DNA of 64,000 nucleotides from Alphaproteobacteria bacterium (GTDB taxonomy: Bacteria > Pseudomonadota > Alphaproteobacteria > Rhodobacterales > Rhodobacteraceae): positions 62,001 through 126,000 of the forward strand of contig JAUIAU010000004.1 of NCBI GenBank assembly GCA_030425185.1. The letters run 5' to 3'. The translations under genes were made by a program, and so were the position numbers. Positions 29,977-39,970 of the stretch are shown here, piece after piece. The notes under the pieces were generated by a model. That model searched no databases. It was not told where the DNA came from and saw nothing but the letters and a program-made list of their open reading frames with translations. Each line of letters opens with the position of its first letter. Position 1 is the stretch's first letter.

Positions 29977-30606
29977 CTAGTCGCGCTGAACCAGCGTGAT
30001 CCACAGGATCGTCGCATCGTCTTCGGACACCGAGATCACGTTATGGCCCATGGTGGCGTCGTAATAGGCGCTGTCGCCCCGGCGCATCTCGATTGGCTCG
30101 TAGAACTCGGTGATCAGGCGGATCGCGCCGGTCAGCACGTAGAGGAATTCCTCGCCATCGTGGCGGACCCAGCCCTCGAACTCGTCGAAGCTGCGGGCCC
30201 GGATGCGGGCGCGGTATGGCAGCATCGCCTTGCGGGTCAGCCCGCCCGCGAGGATCTCGTGCTCGTAGGTCGAGGTCGGATGCGCCTCGCCCTGCCCGGC
30301 CTTCGTGGTGGTCATCCGCCCGGTCACCTGCGCCTCGCGCGGCGGCGTGAAGAGCTGCGGGATCGGGATGTCGAGCCCGGTCGCCAGCTTCTTCAGCGCG
30401 TCATAGGTCGGCGACATCTGCCCGTTCTCGATCTTCGACAGCGTCGAGCGGGCCAGCCCGGCCTGTTTGGCGGCCTGCTCCAGCGTCCAGCCGCGCGCCT
30501 TGCGCAGGTCGCGGACGCGCTCGCCAAGGTTCAGCGGCTCGACGGGGCCGCCCTCGCCCGAGGCGCGCGCCAGCCGGATCAGGGAAGGTTCGCGGGTGTC
30601 ATCCAT
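29977..30606 (-). CDS. XRE family HTH regulator with cupin domain
   Basis: HTH LGERVRDLRKARGWTLEQAAKQAGLARSTLSKIENGQMSPTYDALKKLA; C-terminal cupin (WVRHDGEEFLYVLTGAI). Confidence 0.9.
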   Translation of the reverse strand: MDDTREPSLIRLARASGEGGPVEPLNLGERVRDLRKARGWTLEQAAKQAGLARSTLSKIENGQMSPTYDALKKLATGLDIPIPQLFTPPREAQVTGRMTTTKAGQGEAHPTSTYEHEILAGGLTRKAMLPYRARIRARSFDEFEGWVRHDGEEFLYVLTGAIRLITEFYEPIEMRRGDSAYYDATMGHNVISVSEDDATILWITLVQRD

Positions 30607-30672
30607 GAACCGAGGTTGTCGCGCCTTTCCGCGCGACTTGCAACTGCCCGGCCTGCGGCCTAGCCCGAGGGA

Positions 30673-32202
30673 ATGGAGAGCATCTTCGATCTCGGGCCGC
30701 CGCCGCCCTGCCCCGTACCCTACAACGCCGCCGCGGACGTGCTGGCGGCCGGTCGGGCAACACCGGACGCCGTCGCGCTGGAGGTGGTCGGCGGTGTGCA
30801 AACCGACATCTGGACCTTCGCCCGGCTGGAGGCCGCCGTTCTGGGCCTCGCCGGGACACTGGGCGGTCTCGGGCTGCCGCAGGGCGCGCGTGTCCTGTTC
30901 CGGCTGGGCAACACGGTCGAGTTTCCGGTGGCCTTCCTCGCCTGCCTTGCCGCCGGTCTGGTGCCCGTCCCGACCGCGCAGGGACTGACGCAGCCGGAGG
31001 TGACGAAGCTCGCGGCGGCCTTGCGTCCTGACCTTGTGCTGGCGACCGAGGGCGTCGCGCTGCCCGGCGATTTCCATGGGCCGGTATTGGGCCTGGACGA
31101 CCTGCGGCGCGGGATGACGGGTCCGCCCGGGACGCCGATCCTCGGCGATCCGGAGCGGCTCGGATACGTGCTCTTCACCTCCGGCTCGGGCGGCACGCCG
31201 CGTCCCGTGGCCCACGCCCACCGGGCGATCCGGGCGCGGCGGATGATGCATGACGGCTGGCTCGGGCTGCGGCCCGGGGACCGGGTTCTGCACGCGGGGG
31301 CCTTCAACTGGAGCTACACGCTGGGGGTTGGCCTGCTCGACCCGTGGAGCCGTGGCTCAACCGCCATCGTCGTCGCCGAGGGTGTGCCGGTTGAAGCGTT
31401 GCCTGAAGTGATCCACGCGGCGAATGCGACGATTTTTGCCGCCGTGCCGGGGGTTTACCGGCAGGTCCTGCGGCACTGGCACAAGGGGTGTTCCGCGCAG
31501 TTGAGACATGGCCTGAGCGCCGGAGAGAAGCTTCCTGAACCGATACGCGAAGCGTGGCGCGCGGCCACCGGCACCGAGATCCACGAAGCGATCGGCATGA
31601 CCGAATGCTCGACCTTCATCTCCGGCGCGCCGGGCGAGGTCGTGCCGCGCGGGGCCATCGGCCGCCCGCAACCCGGCCGCCGCATCGCGGTGCTGGACGA
31701 GGACAACCGCCCCGTGCCGGTGGGCACGCCCGGGCAGCTGGCGGTCGGGCGCGGCGACCCGGGCCTGTTCCTCGGCTATCTCGACCAGCCGGAGGCGACC
31801 GCGCGGCACCTGACGCCCGACTGGTTCCTGACCGGGGACATGGCGGTGGCCGACGCCGAGGGGTTCGTCACCCACCTCGGGCGGCGCGACGGCATGCTGA
31901 CGGCGGGCGGGTTCCGGGTTTCGCCGGTCGAGATCGAGGCGGCCTTCGCCGACCTGCCGGGCCTGACGGCCTGTGCAGCGGTGGAGATCGCCCTGCGCGC
32001 GGATACGACCCTGATCGCGCTGGGTTACACCGGGGCCGAGATTGACAGCGCGCAGCTTGCGGCGCATGGAGCACGGACACTCGCCCGCTACAAGCAGCCG
32101 CGCGTTTTCGCGCATGTCGACACCCTGCCGAGGGGCGGCAATGGCAAGCTGGACCGCCGGGCCCTGCGTATCCTGATCGAGGCCCGCCATGGTCAAGCTT
32201 GA
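30673..32202 (+). CDS. Class I adenylate-forming enzyme (acyl-CoA synthetase-like)
   Basis: LFTSGSGGTPRPVAHAHR, GMTEC, LTGDMAVADAEGFVTHLGRRDGMLTAGGFRVSPVEIE, PRGGNGKLDR. Confidence 0.88.
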   Translation: MESIFDLGPPPPCPVPYNAAADVLAAGRATPDAVALEVVGGVQTDIWTFARLEAAVLGLAGTLGGLGLPQGARVLFRLGNTVEFPVAFLACLAAGLVPVPTAQGLTQPEVTKLAAALRPDLVLATEGVALPGDFHGPVLGLDDLRRGMTGPPGTPILGDPERLGYVLFTSGSGGTPRPVAHAHRAIRARRMMHDGWLGLRPGDRVLHAGAFNWSYTLGVGLLDPWSRGSTAIVVAEGVPVEALPEVIHAANATIFAAVPGVYRQVLRHWHKGCSAQLRHGLSAGEKLPEPIREAWRAATGTEIHEAIGMTECSTFISGAPGEVVPRGAIGRPQPGRRIAVLDEDNRPVPVGTPGQLAVGRGDPGLFLGYLDQPEATARHLTPDWFLTGDMAVADAEGFVTHLGRRDGMLTAGGFRVSPVEIEAAFADLPGLTACAAVEIALRADTTLIALGYTGAEIDSAQLAAHGARTLARYKQPRVFAHVDTLPRGGNGKLDRRALRILIEARHGQA

Positions 32203-32842
32203 TATCCTGTCCGATCCCGTCTGCCCGTGGTGCGTGATCGGAAAAGCCGAGCTCGACCGCGCGCTGGAGGCCCAGCCGGATCATCCCTTCGTCATCGAAT
32301 GGCACCCGTTCCAGCTGAACCCCGACATGCCCCCGGGCGGCATGGAACGGCAGGATTACCTGCAGTTGAAATTCGGCGACGCCGGGCTTCTGCGTGCCTA
32401 CCAGCCCATCGTCGACCGGATCGAGGCGCTGGGGCTCAAGGCCGACCTCGGCGGCATCGCCCGCCAGCCCAACACGCTCAACGCCCATCGGCTGATCCAC
32501 TGGGCCGGGCTGGAGGGGCGGCAGACGGCGGCGGTCGCGGCAGTGTTCCGGGCGTTCTTTTCCGAGGGCAAGGACATCGGCGACATCGAGACGCTGATCT
32601 CGATCGGCACGGGGATCGGCCTCGACGCCGAGATGCTGCGCCGTCTCTTCGCCACCGACACCGATGCCGAGGCCATCGCGCAGCGCGACCGTCATGCCCG
32701 GGCGCGCGGCGTCGGCGGCGTGCCGTGCTTCATCATCGCGAACCGCCATGTGCTGCAGGGGGCGCAGCCCGCCGAGACCTGGATCCAGGTCATCGACGAG
32801 ATCACCGAGCAGTTGCGCGCCCAGCCGGAGGACGAGGCATGA
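32189..32842 (+). CDS. DsbA family oxidoreductase (FrnE-like)
   Basis: DILSDPVCPWCVIGKAELDRAL CxxC, GVGGVPCFIIANRHVLQGAQ. Confidence 0.9.
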   Translation: MVKLDILSDPVCPWCVIGKAELDRALEAQPDHPFVIEWHPFQLNPDMPPGGMERQDYLQLKFGDAGLLRAYQPIVDRIEALGLKADLGGIARQPNTLNAHRLIHWAGLEGRQTAAVAAVFRAFFSEGKDIGDIETLISIGTGIGLDAEMLRRLFATDTDAEAIAQRDRHARARGVGGVPCFIIANRHVLQGAQPAETWIQVIDEITEQLRAQPEDEA

Positions 32843-34071
32843 CCGCCACCGTCGACACCGCACCGCGTCCGCGGCCGAAACTGAGCCAGGCCGAGTTCAT
32901 CGCGCTGACCGGCATGCTGTTCGCGTCGGTCGCGTTCTCCATCGACGCGATGCTGCCCGCCCTGCCCGAGATCACGCGCGAACTGACCCCGGACGCGCCG
33001 AACCGCGCGCAGCTCATCATCGCGGCCTTCGTGCTGGGGATGGGGCTCGGAACCTTCGTCACCGGGCCGCTCAGCGACAGCTTCGGGCGCAAGCCGGTGA
33101 TCCTCGGCGGCGCGGCGCTCTACATCTCCGGGGCGCTCATCGCGTGGTACGGGCCCTCGCTGGAGGCGGTCCTGCTGGGCCGCGTGTTGCAGGGCCTCGG
33201 GGCCGCCGGGCCGCGCGTGGTGGCGCTGGCGATCGTGCGCGACCTCTACGAAGGGCGGCAGATGGCGCGGATCGTGTCCTTCGCCATGATGATCTTCACG
33301 CTGTTTCCGGCCGTTGCCCCGCTGATCGGCTCGGCCATCATCGCGGGCTTCGGCTGGCGGGCGATCTTCCTCGCGTTCTTCGCCTTCTCGCTGGTCTCGG
33401 TCGGCTGGCTGACCTTGCGCCAGGAAGAGACCCTGCCCCGCCCGGCGCGGCGGCCGTTCCGGGTCGGCACGCTGATCTCGGCCACGGTCGAGGTCGTCAC
33501 GCACCGGGTCGTCTTCCTGTCGATCGTGGTGCAGAGCTTCGTCTTCGCCCTGCTCTTCGCGACCATCGCGACCGTGCAGCCCGTGTTCGACATCACCTAC
33601 GGTCGCAACGCGGATTTCCCGTGGATTTTCGCCACCATCGCGCTGGTCTCGGCGCTGCCGTCGCTGATCAACGCGGCCATCGTCGTGCGCTTCGGGATGC
33701 GGCGGCTGATCCGGGCCGCGCTGCTGAGCCAGGTGATCTTCGCGGCGCTGGCCTGGGCCCTCCTGTCGTCCGAGGTGCTGGGTCCGGCGGCGGGCTTCCC
33801 GGTCTACGTGGCCTGGATCGTCACCATCTTCGGCATGGTCGGCTTCGTGATCGGCAACCTGAACGCGCTCGCCATGCAGCCGATGGGCCATATCGCGGGC
33901 ACGGCGGCCAGCGTCATGGGTGCGATTGCCACGCTGGCCGGTGGGGCGCTGGGGGCGGGTCTGGGACAGGCCTTTGACGGGACGGCGGCCCCGCAGGCGC
34001 TCGGGGCGCTGATCTTCAGCGCGCTGGCGCTGGGGATCTTCCGGCTGGTGCCCGACGCGGAAGGGCGCTGA
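32839..34071 (+). CDS. MFS transporter, Bcr/CflA-type multidrug efflux
   Basis: SIDAMLPALPEITREL, GPLSDSFGRKPVILGG, LQGLGAAGPRVVALAIVRDLYEGRQMARI. Confidence 0.9.
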   Translation: MTATVDTAPRPRPKLSQAEFIALTGMLFASVAFSIDAMLPALPEITRELTPDAPNRAQLIIAAFVLGMGLGTFVTGPLSDSFGRKPVILGGAALYISGALIAWYGPSLEAVLLGRVLQGLGAAGPRVVALAIVRDLYEGRQMARIVSFAMMIFTLFPAVAPLIGSAIIAGFGWRAIFLAFFAFSLVSVGWLTLRQEETLPRPARRPFRVGTLISATVEVVTHRVVFLSIVVQSFVFALLFATIATVQPVFDITYGRNADFPWIFATIALVSALPSLINAAIVVRFGMRRLIRAALLSQVIFAALAWALLSSEVLGPAAGFPVYVAWIVTIFGMVGFVIGNLNALAMQPMGHIAGTAASVMGAIATLAGGALGAGLGQAFDGTAAPQALGALIFSALALGIFRLVPDAEGR

Positions 34072-34077
34072 GCCGCC

Positions 34078-37000
34078 CTACCCCGCCTTTGCCGGTTTCT
34101 TCGCCTTCTCGGCGGCGCGCGCCTGCTCGGCCAGGTCGCGGGCGACGGCATAGGCGCCCTTGATCCGGTCGCTGTCCTTCACCCAGTCGCGGCGGACGAC
34201 GATCTTGTTGTCCTTGATCTTCGCCAGCCCCTTCTGGGCCTCGAGGAAGGTCACGAGGCCCGCCGGGTTCGCGAAGCGGTCGTTGTGGAACTGGATCGTC
34301 CCGCCCTTGGGGCCGGCATCCAGCTTCGCGATCCCCGCCCGCTTGCACATCGCCTTGATCCTGAGGACGAGCAGCAGCCAGTTGACCTCCTTCGGCACGG
34401 GGCCGAACCGGTCGATCAGCTCGGCGGCGAAGCCTTCCAGCTCGACCTTGGTCGTCAGGTGCGACAGGCGCCGGTAGAGGCCGAGGCGCACGTCCCGGTC
34501 GGGCACGTACTCCTCCGGGATCAGCACCGGCACGCCGAGGTTGATCTGCGGTGCCCACTGGCCGTCGTCGTCGATCAGGCCCTCGCCGTCGCCGGACTTC
34601 AGCCGGGCAATCGCCTCCTCCAGCATCTGCTGGTAAAGCTCGTAGCCGACTTCACGGAACTGGCCCGACTGTTCCTCGCCCAGCAGGTTGCCCGCGCCCC
34701 GGATATCGAGGTCCTGGCTCGCCAGCGTGAAGCCCGCCCCCAGCGTGTCGAGGCTGCCCAGCACGCGCAGGCGCTTCTCGGCGGCGGGCGTCAGCTTGCC
34801 GCGCGGCTTGGTGGTCAGATAGGCATAGGCGCGCGTCTTAGAGCGCCCGACCCGCCCCCGGATCTGGTAGAGCTGGGCGAGGCCGAACATGTCGGCGCGA
34901 TGCACGATCATCGTGTTGGCGGTCGGGATGTCGAGGCCCGACTCGACGATGGTCGTGGCCAGCAGCACGTCGTACTTGCCGTCGTAGAAGGCGTTCATCC
35001 TGTCGTCGAGCTCGCCCGCCGCCATCTGCCCATGCGCCACGACAACGCTGACCTCGGGCACCTGCTCGCGCAGGAACTCCTCGATCTCGGGCAGGTCGGC
35101 GATGCGGGGCACGACGTAGAAGGACTGCCCGCCCCGGTAATGCTCGCGCAGCAGCGCCTCGCGGATGGTGACCGCGTCGAACTCGCTGACATAGGTCCGG
35201 ATCGCGAGGCGGTCGACCGGGGGCGTGCCGATGATCGACAGGTCCCGCACGCCCGACAGCGACAGCTGCAGCGTGCGCGGGATCGGGGTCGCGGTCAGGG
35301 TCAGGACGTGGATGTCGGTGCGCAGGTCCTTCAGCCGCTCCTTGTGGGCGACGCCGAAGTGCTGTTCCTCGTCGATGATCAGCAGGCCCAGGTTGTGGAA
35401 GCTGACGGTCTTGGCCAGCAGCGCATGAGTGCCGACCACGATGTCGACCGAACCCGCCGCCAGCCGCTTGCGGGTGTCCGCGGCGGCGCTGGAGGGCACG
35501 AAGCGCGACAGCGCGCGGACCTCCAGCGGGAAGCCCCGGAAACGCTCCGCGAAGCTCTGGTAATGCTGGCGGGCCAGCAGCGTCGTCGGCGCGATCACCG
35601 CCACCTGCACCCCCGACAGCGCCGCGACGAAGGCCGCGCGCATCGCGACCTCGGTCTTCCCAAAGCCGACATCGCCCACGATCAGGCGGTCCATCGGCTG
35701 GCCCGAGCAGAGGTCCCCCAGCACATCCGCGATGGCCGACAGCTGGTCGTCGGTTTCCTGGTAGGGGAAGCGGGCAGCGAACTCCTCCCACATGTCGGGC
35801 GGCGGCTCCAGCACCGGGGCGCGGCGCAGCGCGCGTTCGGCGGCAATGCGGATCAGCCGGTCCGCCATCTGGCGGATGCGCTCCTTCAGGCGGGCCTTCT
35901 TGGCCTGCCATGCCCCGCCGCCGAGCTTGTCGAGCAGGCCCTGCTCGTGGCCGAAACGGCTGAGAAGCTCGATGTTCTCGACCGGCAGGTACAGCCGGTC
36001 CCCGCCCGCGTATTCCAGATGCAGGCACTCGTGCGGCGCGCCCATCGCGGTGACGGTCTCGAGCCCCTTGTAGAGGCCGACGCCGTGTTCGACATGTACT
36101 ACCAGGTCGCCGGGGCTGAGGCTGTCGGCCTCGGCCAGGAAGTTCTCGGCCTTGCGGCGCTTCTTCGGGGCCCGGATCAGCCGGTCGCCCAGAACGTCCT
36201 GCTCGGAAATGACGGTCAGCGCGCCCGCGCCCTTGTCCGGGGCCTCGAACCCCTGTTCCAGTGGCCAGACCACGAGGTAGACGCCGCCGCGCCCGGCCGG
36301 CAGGGCGCGCATGTCCGCCAGCGGGGTCGCGCCCGCCACGCCGTGATCGTCGAGAAGTCCCGCGAGCCGCTCGCGCGCGCCTTCGGACCAGGACGCGATG
36401 ACCACCTGACCGGTCTTCGCACGGGTGCGGATGTGCTTCGCGAGTTCGTCGAAGAGGTTCAGCTTTTCCTGCTGCCGCTCCGGCGCGAAGGACCGGCCGA
36501 GACGCCCGCCCGCGTCGATCACGCCCAGCCCGGTGGGCTGCGGCAGGACCGACAGGCGCAGAACGCGGTGCGGGGCCAGCGCCTCGGCCAGCGCGGCCTC
36601 GTCGAGGTAAAGCTGTTCCGGCGGACAGGGTTTGTAGACCGTGTCCATCCGCCCCTTCTGGCCGAGGGCGAGGCGCCGGGTCTCGTACTGGTCCGCGATG
36701 CCCTCCCAGCGGGCGGCATGGGCCGCGCCGGTCTGGTCGTCGAGCATCACGCTCGCCTCCGGCAGGTAGGCCAGCAGCGTGTCCAGCCGCTCGTGGAAGA
36801 ACGGCAGCCAGTGCTCCATGCCCGCGTGCTTGCGGCCCGCGCTGATCGCCTCGTAGAGCGGATCGTCGGTGCCCGCCGCGCCGAACTCGATCCGGTAGGT
36901 CTGGCGGAACCGGGTGATCGCGGCCTCGTCGAGGACGATCTCGGACACCGGCGACAGGTCCACGCGGTCGAGCATCCCGGCGCTGCGCTGGGTCTCGGGG

Positions 37001-37569
37001 TCGAACCGCCGGATGCCGTCCAGCACGTCGCCGAAGAGATCCAGCCGTACCGGCCCGGTCTCGCCCGGCGGGTAGATGTCGACGATGCCGCCGCGCACCG
37101 CGTAGTCGCCCGGCTCGACCACGGTCGGCGCCTGCGTGAAGCCCATCCGGACGAGGAAGGCCCGGAGCGCGGCGAGGTCCAGCCGCCGCCCGACCACCGC
37201 CGAGAAGCTTGCGCCCGCCACCACGTCGCGCGCCGGAACCCGCTGGGTCAGCGCGTTGAGCGTGGTCAGGACCACCAGCCCTTCCGGCACGCCCGCGGCC
37301 AGCGCGGCCAGCGTCGCCATGCGCGCGGCGGCGATGTCGGGATTGGGCGAGACCCGGTCGAACGGCAGGCAGTCCCAGGCGGGGAAATCGAGCACCGGCA
37401 CCTCGGGCGCGAAGACCGTCAGCGCCCGCCGCATGGCGTCGAGACGCTTGTCGTCGCGGGCCACGAACAGGACCGGTCCGGCGGCGCGGGCGCGCTCGTC
37501 GAGCAGAAGCCGCGCGTCGAACCCTTCGGGCGCGCCGGAGACGGTGAGGACATTTCGGGGTGCGGTCAT
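34078..37569 (-). CDS. mfd: Transcription-repair coupling factor
   Basis: DLVVHVEHGVGLYKGLE RNAP-binding domain, helicase motifs VGDVGFGKTEVAMRAAF, IDEEQHFGV, LTATPIPRTLQLSLSGVRDLS, ESGLDIPTANT. Confidence 0.97.
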   Translation of the reverse strand: MTAPRNVLTVSGAPEGFDARLLLDERARAAGPVLFVARDDKRLDAMRRALTVFAPEVPVLDFPAWDCLPFDRVSPNPDIAAARMATLAALAAGVPEGLVVLTTLNALTQRVPARDVVAGASFSAVVGRRLDLAALRAFLVRMGFTQAPTVVEPGDYAVRGGIVDIYPPGETGPVRLDLFGDVLDGIRRFDPETQRSAGMLDRVDLSPVSEIVLDEAAITRFRQTYRIEFGAAGTDDPLYEAISAGRKHAGMEHWLPFFHERLDTLLAYLPEASVMLDDQTGAAHAARWEGIADQYETRRLALGQKGRMDTVYKPCPPEQLYLDEAALAEALAPHRVLRLSVLPQPTGLGVIDAGGRLGRSFAPERQQEKLNLFDELAKHIRTRAKTGQVVIASWSEGARERLAGLLDDHGVAGATPLADMRALPAGRGGVYLVVWPLEQGFEAPDKGAGALTVISEQDVLGDRLIRAPKKRRKAENFLAEADSLSPGDLVVHVEHGVGLYKGLETVTAMGAPHECLHLEYAGGDRLYLPVENIELLSRFGHEQGLLDKLGGGAWQAKKARLKERIRQMADRLIRIAAERALRRAPVLEPPPDMWEEFAARFPYQETDDQLSAIADVLGDLCSGQPMDRLIVGDVGFGKTEVAMRAAFVAALSGVQVAVIAPTTLLARQHYQSFAERFRGFPLEVRALSRFVPSSAAADTRKRLAAGSVDIVVGTHALLAKTVSFHNLGLLIIDEEQHFGVAHKERLKDLRTDIHVLTLTATPIPRTLQLSLSGVRDLSIIGTPPVDRLAIRTYVSEFDAVTIREALLREHYRGGQSFYVVPRIADLPEIEEFLREQVPEVSVVVAHGQMAAGELDDRMNAFYDGKYDVLLATTIVESGLDIPTANTMIVHRADMFGLAQLYQIRGRVGRSKTRAYAYLTTKPRGKLTPAAEKRLRVLGSLDTLGAGFTLASQDLDIRGAGNLLGEEQSGQFREVGYELYQQMLEEAIARLKSGDGEGLIDDDGQWAPQINLGVPVLIPEEYVPDRDVRLGLYRRLSHLTTKVELEGFAAELIDRFGPVPKEVNWLLLVLRIKAMCKRAGIAKLDAGPKGGTIQFHNDRFANPAGLVTFLEAQKGLAKIKDNKIVVRRDWVKDSDRIKGAYAVARDLAEQARAAEKAKKPAKAG

Positions 37570-37625
37570 GCCGGGCGACTTACCCCAGCGGGGGGTGGTG
37601 TCAACAGGCCATGGGGCGCCGGGCC

Positions 37626-39295
<1,670 letters not shown>

Positions 39296-39381
39296 CACCG
39301 ACCACCAGATCGGGTAGATACATTCGCAGAGCGCCCGCCAGAGGCGCGTCGAGGCACGTCACAGGACAAGAGGCAGATCAG

Positions 39382-39945
39382 ATGCAGCACAGCTGGACCC
39401 GGCGCGGCGTGATCGCCGCCTTTCCCGCGCTCGCCGTTACGGCAGGGTGCACCACCGTTTCGGGCAGCCAGGCCCGCGGTCAGAAGATCGACTCGCGCGT
39501 CGATGCGGCCTTTTTGTATCTCTACCAGAACGTTCCGGGGGCGCAGGACCTCGCGTCGCGCTCGGTCGGCATCCTGATGATGCCGCTGATCACCGAGGCC
39601 GGGCTGGGCTTCGGCGGCGCCTACGGACGCGGGGCGCTCCGGATCGGCGGCGCGACGGTGGATTACTACGCCGCCGCCTCGGGCAGCTTCGGCCTGCAGA
39701 TCGGGGCCCAGCAATACGCGCATGCGCTGTTCTTCCTGACCGAGGACGCGCTGGCCCGGTTCCGCTCGTCGGCGGGGTTCTCGGTCGGCGGCGACCTCGA
39801 GGTGGCGGTGGCCTCGTCCGGCGTGGCGTACACGGCCGACACCACGACGACGACCGAGCCCATCGTGGCGATGATCTTCGGCCAGGCCGGCCTGATCGCG
39901 GGCGCGACACTGGAAGGCACCAAATACACCCGTATCTATCCGTAA
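39382..39945 (+). CDS. SYLF/YSC84-type lipid-binding domain lipoprotein
   Basis: Lipobox LAVTAGC; GILMMPLITEAGLGFGGAYGRGAL, YAAASGSFGLQIGAQQYAHALFFLTE, AGLIAGATLEGTKYTRI. Confidence 0.85.
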   Translation: MQHSWTRRGVIAAFPALAVTAGCTTVSGSQARGQKIDSRVDAAFLYLYQNVPGAQDLASRSVGILMMPLITEAGLGFGGAYGRGALRIGGATVDYYAAASGSFGLQIGAQQYAHALFFLTEDALARFRSSAGFSVGGDLEVAVASSGVAYTADTTTTTEPIVAMIFGQAGLIAGATLEGTKYTRIYP

Positions 39946-39970
39946 CCGCGACCGGGGAGGCGAAGCCGCG

